Shown here: positions 58,937-64,000 of the stretch, in pieces | How the letters are laid out: each line of letters begins with the position of its first letter | Numbering within the stretch: position 1 is the stretch's first letter | Source of the DNA: Couchioplanes caeruleus | GTDB lineage: Bacteria > Actinomycetota > Actinomycetes > Mycobacteriales > Micromonosporaceae | Reading direction: 5' to 3' | Length of the DNA stretch: 64,000 bases | NCBI RefSeq assembly: GCF_023499255.1 | Contig: NZ_CP092183.1 | Location: 5,452,501-5,516,500, forward strand | Made by a program: the position numbers and the translations under genes | The notes under the pieces: model-generated | The model's database searches: none | Told to the model about the DNA's origin: nothing | What the model saw: the letters and a program-made list of their open reading frames with translations, nothing else

Positions 58937-59629
58937 TTATCGCCGGCCCTGCAGTGGCGGCAGCAGGGCGGCGATCGCGGCGTGGCCTTGGGCGTCGGGG
59001 TGGTCGCCGTCGGGTGCGAGCAGTGGCGTCGGGTCCATGGCGCCATCCGAGCCGTGGAAGGCCGGCTCGGTGTCGACGTAGCGGGCGCCGGAGTCGTGGG
59101 CCGCGGCGCGCAGCGCGTCGTTGACGGCGGCTGTTGCCTTGGCTGCGGCGCGTGTGTCGGTGGCGCCGGCGCGGCCGTCCGGGACGATGCTCCAGTAGCC
59201 CAGGACCACGACCGGTACGGGGTGGATGCCCTGGATTCCGGCGATCGTGGCGGCGACGGCGGTGCGGACCCCGGCGGCCGCCGTCGCGTAGTCGCCGCGG
59301 AACACCGGTGCCACGTCGTTGGCGCCGGCCATGACCAGCACCTCGTCCGCCCTGGTGAGCGGGCCGCGCGCCGCGGGCAGGCCGTTCAGCACGTCGGCGG
59401 ACGTCGCGCCCGGCACCGCCAGGTTCACGGCGGCGGCTCGCTGGGCGCGGGCGTACAGCACCGGGAACGGGTCGCAGCCGCATGCCGTGCCGGCCGGCAC
59501 CGAGTCGCCCAGGGCCACCACGATCCGCGCCGGTGTGACCGGGCCGGCACCGGCGCACGCTGTCACGAGCATGCCGGCCACGACCACGGCGAGGGCAAAG
59601 GCAAGGGCGCGAACGTTCGCCGCTCTCAT
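58937..59629 (-). CDS. Exported SGNH/GDSL hydrolase
   Basis: 230 residues. Signal peptide (LAFALAVVVAGMLVTACAGA) with a lipobox-like VTAC, so perhaps a lipoprotein. Block I VVALGDSVPAG carries the nucleophile Ser; the Gly block LAVPGATSADVL; block III VMAGANDVAP (Asn of the oxyanion hole); block V DGDHPDAQGH carries Asp and His. The family deacylates esters of carbohydrates or lipids. Last gene of the run read leftward from 63382. Its start lies within a 27-bp tandem duplication. Confidence 0.9.
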   Translation of the reverse strand: MRAANVRALAFALAVVVAGMLVTACAGAGPVTPARIVVALGDSVPAGTACGCDPFPVLYARAQRAAAVNLAVPGATSADVLNGLPAARGPLTRADEVLVMAGANDVAPVFRGDYATAAAGVRTAVAATIAGIQGIHPVPVVVLGYWSIVPDGRAGATDTRAAAKATAAVNDALRAAAHDSGARYVDTEPAFHGSDGAMDPTPLLAPDGDHPDAQGHAAIAALLPPLQGRR

Positions 59630-59678
59630 CGTTGCGGCCGGGCGAGGTCGGCTCATCGTTGCGGCCTGGCGAGGTGGG
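59625..59678. repeat. 27-bp tandem duplication at a gene junction
   Basis: CTCATCGTTGCGGCCGGGCG... (59625-59651) and CTCATCGTTGCGGCCTGGCG... (59652-59678) are adjacent copies with two mismatches. One copy contains the stop of the esterase gene (59653) and the other the start codon of the SGNH gene (59629), so the current gene junction is a product of the duplication. Confidence 0.9.
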
Positions 59679-60630
59679 CGGAGAGCCAGTCGAAGGCTAC
59701 CGGTTCCATCTGCCGCCAGACCGCGTCGCTGTGGCCGCCGTGGGCGACCACTGCCGTGGTGACCGCGAGGGGTGCCCGGCTCAGCCGTGCCAGCTGGGTC
59801 GATGCTCGTCTTGTGCCCCGGTCGTCCGCCGCCCACCCCAGCCACAGTGCCACGTTCGGCGGCGGAAGGTGACGCAGCCGCCAGCTCGTGTTGTGCAGGG
59901 TGTTCTCGCTGCCGTCGCCGATGCGGATGCCGGGCGAGGTGTACCCGGACAGCGAGGCCGCGGCGGCGTACTGCGTGGGGTGGCGCAGCAGCAGGTCGGT
60001 GGCGCAGAACGCGCCGGCCGAGTAGCCGGTCAGCGCCCAGCCGGCCCGGTCGGTACGGACCCGCCAGTGCGTCTCGGCGTACGCGGGCACGTCCGAGGTC
60101 AGGAAGGTCTCCGTGCGCGGGCCGCCGACCAGGTCGGTGCACTCGGTGTCGAGCAGGGGGTCCGGCGTCTGGAACGGGAACAGCACGACCGTGGGCGCCA
60201 TCCGGCCCGCCGCGATCTCACCGTCCAGCACGGACTGGACGTCGAGCCTGCGCAGCCACGTCCGCGGCGAGCCGGGATAGCCGTGCAACGCCTCGATCAC
60301 CGGGTACCGGTCGTGTCCGGTGCGGTAGGCGGCCGGCAGGTACACGTACATGGTGAGGGTGAGGCCGCTCGCCGGGCCGGGCACCCGTACGGTCAGCATC
60401 TCGCTCCCGGTGGCCGCGGCGGCCGGCCGGCCGCCGGACAACGACGAATAGGTCTCCGTCATGCGGTTGACCTGCAGGACCGCCGCGGTCGCCAGGCTCA
60501 GCAGCGCCGCGACCGCGACGGCGGCCCGGGCCGGGACGCGCCACCGCTCCCAGCGCAGCGCCGCCAGCACCGCGGTGCCGATCACGGCGGCGACGGCCGC
60601 GACCAGCGGCGCCAGGCCGTCCGCGGTCAC
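59653..60630 (-). CDS. Membrane-anchored alpha/beta-hydrolase esterase
   Basis: 325 residues. Two N-terminal helices (PLVAAVAAVIGTAVLAAL; RAAVAVAALLSLATAAVLQV), then an esterase D/antigen-85-like domain: YPVIEALHGYPGSPRTW, nucleophile GYSAGAF (Ser in GxSxG), acid around GWAADDRGTR, His in VAHGGHSDAVW. Acts at the outer face of the membrane. GTG start overlaps the upstream stop as GTGA. Placed behind an aminoacyl-phosphatidylglycerol synthase, it may hydrolyse such lipids, as known antagonistic hydrolases do in other Gram-positives (inference). Confidence 0.88.
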   Translation of the reverse strand: MTADGLAPLVAAVAAVIGTAVLAALRWERWRVPARAAVAVAALLSLATAAVLQVNRMTETYSSLSGGRPAAAATGSEMLTVRVPGPASGLTLTMYVYLPAAYRTGHDRYPVIEALHGYPGSPRTWLRRLDVQSVLDGEIAAGRMAPTVVLFPFQTPDPLLDTECTDLVGGPRTETFLTSDVPAYAETHWRVRTDRAGWALTGYSAGAFCATDLLLRHPTQYAAAASLSGYTSPGIRIGDGSENTLHNTSWRLRHLPPPNVALWLGWAADDRGTRRASTQLARLSRAPLAVTTAVVAHGGHSDAVWRQMEPVAFDWLSAHLARPQR

Positions 60631-61664
60631 GACGCCGGCCCTCTCGAGGTGCGCACCGCCAGCGCGGCGAAACCCCGCATCGCGGGCGCCTCAGGAAGCC
60701 GCACCACCAGCGCGGCGAAACCCCGCATAGCGGGCGCCTCCGAAAGCCGCGTCGCGGGCGCATCCGGGAGCCACATCGCGGGCGCATCCGGGAGCCGCAT
60801 CGCGGATGTCGCCGAGGGCCGCAGCGCCGGCGCCGGTGGTCGCCGCGGTGGGGCCGGCGCGGGTCGTATCCCGGGTGCCGGCGCCGGGCGCATCCCGGGC
60901 GCCGCCGGAAGCCGCGTCCCCAGCGGCGGAGGCCGCAGTTCGGGAGCCGGCGGCGGGGCCTGCACGGGTCGCATCTCCGGCAGGCGCATCGCCGGGGCCA
61001 GCGGGGCGGCGAGCCGGCCGGGCGTCCAGCCGCGGGCCACCGCGAAACCGGGTGGCTCGGTGCGGGCCAGCGCGTCGGCAAGGGCGGCCGAGCGGCCCGG
61101 CGCGACCAGGTCCCAGCCGGTCGTCGTCACCCGCGCGTCGAGGCGGAGCCGGCCGGGCAGGGTGCGCAGCGCCGCGGCGGTGGTGCCGGGCCCCGGAACG
61201 GCGACCACGGTCACCACGTCCGGCAGGCGCCGGGCGGTGGCCACGGCGGGCGCGGCGGCCGGCACGAGCGCGAGGATCACCGGGAACGTGTCGCGGGGCA
61301 GCGTGGCGTAGCCGGCCGGCACCACCAGCCGGGGCGGCTCGGCCAGCCGCCAGGCCTGCCATCCGTCCGGCCGCCAGGGTACCGGCGTGCCGGGCGGCAG
61401 CCGGGCGTCGAGGCGGCCCACGGCGGCCGGGGCGGCGTGCGCGACGGTGCCGGTGTTGCCCGTCAGCGCCTCCCAGGAGGGGTAGAAGCCCTCGTGCCGG
61501 TTCACCGCGAGGCCCACGGCCGCGGTCAGCAGCGCCTCGGTGAGCAGCACGCCGGCGATGCGGGCCGGCACCAGGCGGCGCGGCCAGAGCCGGACGGTGG
61601 CGACCCCCGCGGCGGCGGTGGCCGCGACGGCCAGCACGAGCAGGGGTACGCCGGTGAGCGTCAT
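60627..61664 (-). CDS. Esterase paralogue lacking a catalytic core, with repeat-expanded tail
   Basis: 345 residues. The N-terminal two helices and linker (VPLLVLAVAATAAAGVATV... NRHEGFYPSW) align in plan with the esterase at 59653, and 'LPRDTFPVILALVPAAAPAV' corresponds to its YPVIEALHGYPG strand, but no GxSxG or catalytic His is found. The last ~120 residues are Pro/Ala/Arg-rich with 16-residue and 8-residue repeats (RLPEAPAMRGFAALAV; RLPDAPAM). It is either a decayed esterase or a non-catalytic membrane partner. ATG overlaps the synthase stop by 4 bp. Confidence 0.7.
   Translation of the reverse strand: MTLTGVPLLVLAVAATAAAGVATVRLWPRRLVPARIAGVLLTEALLTAAVGLAVNRHEGFYPSWEALTGNTGTVAHAAPAAVGRLDARLPPGTPVPWRPDGWQAWRLAEPPRLVVPAGYATLPRDTFPVILALVPAAAPAVATARRLPDVVTVVAVPGPGTTAAALRTLPGRLRLDARVTTTGWDLVAPGRSAALADALARTEPPGFAVARGWTPGRLAAPLAPAMRLPEMRPVQAPPPAPELRPPPLGTRLPAAPGMRPAPAPGIRPAPAPPRRPPAPALRPSATSAMRLPDAPAMWLPDAPATRLSEAPAMRGFAALVVRLPEAPAMRGFAALAVRTSRGPAS
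60661..60800 (-). repeat. 48-bp and 24-bp repeats in the esterase paralogue
   Basis: AGCGCGGCGAAACCCCGCAT recurs at 60661 and 60709 (48-bp period, 16 residues); further left in the protein but right in the sequence, TCGCGGGCGCATCCGGGAGCC recurs with a 24-bp period. All periods are multiples of three. Confidence 0.85.
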
Positions 61665-63382
61665 CGCCCGCCCCCGCTGAGCACCGCCGGTGACCGGGTC
61701 CGCGACCGCCGGGCCGGCGCCGGCAGGAACGCCTCGGCGGTCAGCGCCGCGACGGCGACCCGCGGCAGGTCACGGGCGACGGGGAAGCACAGGTAGCGCG
61801 GCTCCCAGGCCGGGTGGTACTTGGCGTTGGCCCGGTACAGCGACTCGATCTGCCACACCTTGGACGCCCGTTTCAGCACCCGGTGGCCGAGGCGCAGGAC
61901 CGGTCCCGCGCCGAGCTCGTCGGCGCGGGCGAACACCGAGCGCAGCACCGCGAAGTTCAGCGACACCCGGCGTACGCCCAGGCCGGGCGCGGCGCGCAGC
62001 ACCTCCACCACCATCAGCTCGGTCACGCCGTTGGCGGCCGTACGGTCGGCGCGCATCAGGTCCAGCGACAGCCCGTCGTCGCCCCACGGCACGAACTGCA
62101 GCAGCCCGCGCAGGTGCCCATCCTCGTCCCGGCACAGCGCGAGCAGGCAGTCGCCGTCGCCCGGCTCGCCGAACCGGGAGAGCGCCATGGCGAAGCCGCG
62201 TTCCACCCGGCCGTCGCGGAACGCCTCGACGGCCCGTGCCGCCTCGAGCATCTCCTCCTCGGTCAGCTCCCGCTGGCGGGCCACGCGGCACGTGTAGCCG
62301 GCCCTGCCGATCCGGTTGACGGCCTGCCGTACGCCCCGCATCGGGCGGCCGTCCAGCCGGAAGGCGGTCGCGTCGACCACCGCCTCGTCGCCGAGCTCGA
62401 TGACGTCCAGCCCGGCCCGCCGGTACGCCGTGCCGCCGGCCCGCCCGCACCCCAGCACCGCCGGCGTCCATCCGTGCGCGGCGGCGTCGCGCAGCCAGGC
62501 GCCGATCGCGCCCGGCCACGCCGATTGCGGTCCGAGCGGGTCGCCGGAGGCCAGGCTCACCCCGCGCACGACCCGGTACGCGACCGCCGCCGCACCGTCC
62601 GGCGACCAGATCAGCGACTTGTCGGCGCGCATGGCAAAGTAGCCGAGGGAGTCCGCGCTGCCGTGCCGGCGCAGCAACTCGCGCAGCCGCAGGTCCTCGT
62701 CGGGGGTACGGCCGGGCACACGCGAACCGGGCTGCAGCAGCACGATGAGGGCCAGTCCCGCGGCGAGCAGAGTGCTGGCGCCGGTGGTGAGGCTCACCGC
62801 CTCGGCGCCGAACGGGTGCTGGTAGCGGATCGGCCCGTCGAGCCCGACCAGGCCGAGCGCGGCCTCCTTGACCCAGTCCGCCACGCCCGGGTGGCCGACG
62901 AGCCGGTTCATCCGGACCGCGATCTCGGCGAGGCCGAGGGCGAACCCGGCGCCGGTGAAGCCGAGGAAGACGGTGAGCGCGCGCCAGCGGCTGCCCCGGT
63001 CGGCCGGTGCGGTGAACCCGTCCCGCGTGGCGAGCAGGGTCACCAGCAGCAGCGCGGACACCACGGCCGCGTCGTAGTCCAGGCCCTTCGCCAGGTGCAG
63101 GACGGTCGCGAGGGCCGACAGCACCGTGGCGACCTGCCAGGCGCGCCGCTTGCCGCGACGCAGACCGGAGCCGATGTAGACGAGAAGCAGCCCGACCAGG
63201 GCGGTCGCCGTACGGGCCGAGAGGATGCCGGCGGCCGGGACGAACTCCATGAGCGCGAGGAGCCGCCCGTGCCGCGGGGGTATCACGGCCGTGACGACGT
63301 CGAAGAGGCCGGCCAGCTGCACCAGCCGGGCGATCGTGCGCCGTGACAGCGGCGTGTGCAGCGCCGGCGCTGATTCCTGCAT
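61661..63382 (-). CDS. MprF-like phosphatidylglycerol aminoacyltransferase
   Basis: 573 residues. Six to seven N-terminal membrane helices (to about residue 215), then the LPG-synthase C-terminal domain of two GNAT-like halves: ELLRRHGSADSLGYFAMRAD, KSLIWSPDGAAAVAYRVVRG, GDPLGP, VRQAVNRIGRAGYTC, LLQFVPWGDDGLSLDLMRAD and the final QIESLYRANAKYHPAWEPRY. The enzyme moves an aminoacyl group (lysine or alanine) from tRNA to a membrane lipid, reducing negative surface charge. The pair KYHPAWEPRY and DLMR are diagnostic. First gene of a four-gene operon with 4-bp overlaps. ATG at 63382 eight bases after GAGG. Confidence 0.9.
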   Translation of the reverse strand: MQESAPALHTPLSRRTIARLVQLAGLFDVVTAVIPPRHGRLLALMEFVPAAGILSARTATALVGLLLVYIGSGLRRGKRRAWQVATVLSALATVLHLAKGLDYDAAVVSALLLVTLLATRDGFTAPADRGSRWRALTVFLGFTGAGFALGLAEIAVRMNRLVGHPGVADWVKEAALGLVGLDGPIRYQHPFGAEAVSLTTGASTLLAAGLALIVLLQPGSRVPGRTPDEDLRLRELLRRHGSADSLGYFAMRADKSLIWSPDGAAAVAYRVVRGVSLASGDPLGPQSAWPGAIGAWLRDAAAHGWTPAVLGCGRAGGTAYRRAGLDVIELGDEAVVDATAFRLDGRPMRGVRQAVNRIGRAGYTCRVARQRELTEEEMLEAARAVEAFRDGRVERGFAMALSRFGEPGDGDCLLALCRDEDGHLRGLLQFVPWGDDGLSLDLMRADRTAANGVTELMVVEVLRAAPGLGVRRVSLNFAVLRSVFARADELGAGPVLRLGHRVLKRASKVWQIESLYRANAKYHPAWEPRYLCFPVARDLPRVAVAALTAEAFLPAPARRSRTRSPAVLSGGGR

Positions 63383-63462
63383 GGCGCCATCCTCTGTGCG
63401 CCCCCTTGAGACAGCCGGAGTGTCTGCTGAGAGGCTGCTGTGGCCCGGCTATGGCCCGGCGA

Positions 63463-63856
63463 TCACGGCGTACGGCCGCGGCGCGCGAAACCGGTGACGA
63501 TCTCGGTGGTGTCCGTGACGGTGCCGGCCGCCAGCCCGTCGCGGGCCTTCGTCAGCCGGCGGATGCTGCCAAGGTACGCGCCCCGGTCGTCCACGACGAT
63601 GTCGAGGCGGGTGCCGGCACGGTCGAGGCCGAGCGCCGTACCGCATCAGCCCGCCCGGCGGTGGCGCGTCCCCCGCGGACTCGGCGGCGGACGCGGCGGC
63701 GCGCAGGACGGCGGCCGGTCCGGCGGGCGTGGTGGTGGGCGCGGGAAGCCGCCGGGCGAAGAGGCCGAGCGGCAGGACGAGCGCCACGATCAGCCCCGTA
63801 CCGAGACCGGTGGCCAGCAAGCGGCGCGGTGTCGGGTCGGCGGGCACGCGCGGCAT
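63463..63856 (-). pseudogene. Frameshifted remnant of a membrane protein (CU044_5270-like)
   Basis: From the ATG at 63856 the frame encodes a basic N-terminus, one membrane helix (LLATGLGTGLIVALVLPLGL) and 'AAVLRAAASAAESAGDAPP'. Near 63637 it loses coding quality, while the neighbouring frame reads LGLDRAGTRLDIVVDDRGAY, LGSIRRLTKARDGLAAGTVT, DTTEIVTGFARRGRTP and a stop at 63463-63465. This is the C-terminal strand set of CU044_5270-type proteins, which usually exceed 250 residues. So there is a one-base frameshift plus an internal deletion. If read in the original frame it ends at 63449. Confidence 0.65.
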
Positions 63857-63934
63857 GGCATCACGGGCCGCTGCTCACCCGGAAGATCACAAACTGCTCA
63901 GGTAGATCCGGCGGGTTGCGGGGAATACCCGCGC

Positions 63935-64000
63935 ATGGCCTCCGTCACCACCGCACCCCAGTCGACCTGGGCGCCGCTGCGCATCGGCGTGTTCCGGGTG
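63935..64000 (+). CDS. Start of an MFS exporter (MFS_3/EntS-like), cut by the window edge
   Basis: ATG at 63935, nine bases after GGGGAA. The 22 visible residues, MASVTTAPQSTWAPLRIGVF onward, match the cytoplasmic opening of MFS_3 transporters ('PLRxxxFRxLW'). The rest lies outside the window, so the assignment rests on a short stretch. Confidence 0.5.
   Translation, partial: MASVTTAPQSTWAPLRIGVFRV

Noticed and set aside
58721..59872. Continuation of the repeat-tail frame to a stop at 59872
   Set aside because: It runs antisense across the whole SGNH hydrolase gene, whose blocks I, III and V are clear, and its own sequence loses any protein-like character.
1..64000. tRNA, rRNA, insertion sequence, integrase or attachment site
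   Set aside because: I looked for cloverleaf-like segments, transposase motifs and terminal inverted repeats and found none that I could support; a covariance-model or profile search would be the decisive check.

Overview
The window is about 64 kb of very GC-rich DNA with strong G/C bias at third codon positions, frequent GTG starts, many 4-bp ATGA/GTGA gene overlaps and several leaderless-looking starts. An XRE/DUF5753 regulator paired with a DUF397 protein, a GPP34 protein, a DUF6082 protein and a DUF2267 protein all point to a filamentous actinomycete. The recurrent CGTACG-type codons and overall gene style suggest the Micromonosporaceae (Actinoplanes-like), which is inference. It looks chromosomal: I saw no tRNA, rRNA, CRISPR array, transposase or phage gene.

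Layout. 0-7.5 kb: the start of a secreted PA14 protein (cut by the edge), a secreted S15 Xaa-Pro dipeptidyl-peptidase, a possibly GNAT-like protein, an APC permease, a GPP34 protein and an XRE/DUF397 pair. 7.5-11.5 kb: an ornithine-decarboxylase-like enzyme, an orphan NMT1-type lipoprotein, a decayed patch holding remnants of a hydrolase and an HxlR regulator, then a divergent MarR regulator and FMN azoreductase sharing twin palindromic operators. 11.7-19.6 kb: one tightly coupled seven-gene operon for polyamine uptake and oxidation (aldehyde dehydrogenase, PotA-D-B-C, FAD amine oxidase, fructosamine-kinase-like protein with a 9-bp microsatellite). 19.7-29.8 kb: small proteins, an aldo/keto reductase, and a four-gene MacB/FtsX-type ABC operon in which one ATPase carries an AbrB-like tail. 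29.9-33.1 kb: a secreted beta-helix protein and a zinc-peptidase-like protein.

33.1-42.5 kb is a second amine-catabolism block: FAD oxidase, putrescine-type transaminase, Lrp regulator, saccharopine-dehydrogenase-like enzyme, GabT and a second aldehyde dehydrogenase closely resembling the first. Inside it sits a separate self-contained operon (membrane protein, winged-helix regulator, secreted esterase) behind a perfect palindrome. With the decarboxylase at 7.5 kb, the window can plausibly make, import and degrade putrescine to GABA and onward.

42.7-50.6 kb: a GGDEF-EAL protein co-transcribed with an amino-acid-type binding lipoprotein, a stand-alone 5'-3' exonuclease ending in a sliding-clamp-binding motif, a secreted FG-GAP protein, and a CopB-type P-ATPase behind a CsoR-like box. 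50.6-57.5 kb: an SDR, a secreted propeller-like protein, a charged coiled-coil protein, two luciferase-like oxidoreductases flanking a collapsed class III aminotransferase pseudogene, a 58-bp tandem repeat tract, and a divergent ArsR/CDF metal pair. 57.8-64 kb: a leaderless gene with an expanded repeat tail, an SGNH hydrolase, two membrane-anchored esterase paralogues (one apparently non-catalytic and repeat-expanded) coupled to an MprF-like aminoacyl-phosphatidylglycerol synthase, a frameshifted membrane-protein remnant and the start of an MFS exporter.

The main themes are duplicated amine catabolism, clear operator palindromes beside local regulators, and an unusual density of in-frame tandem repeats and decayed genes.
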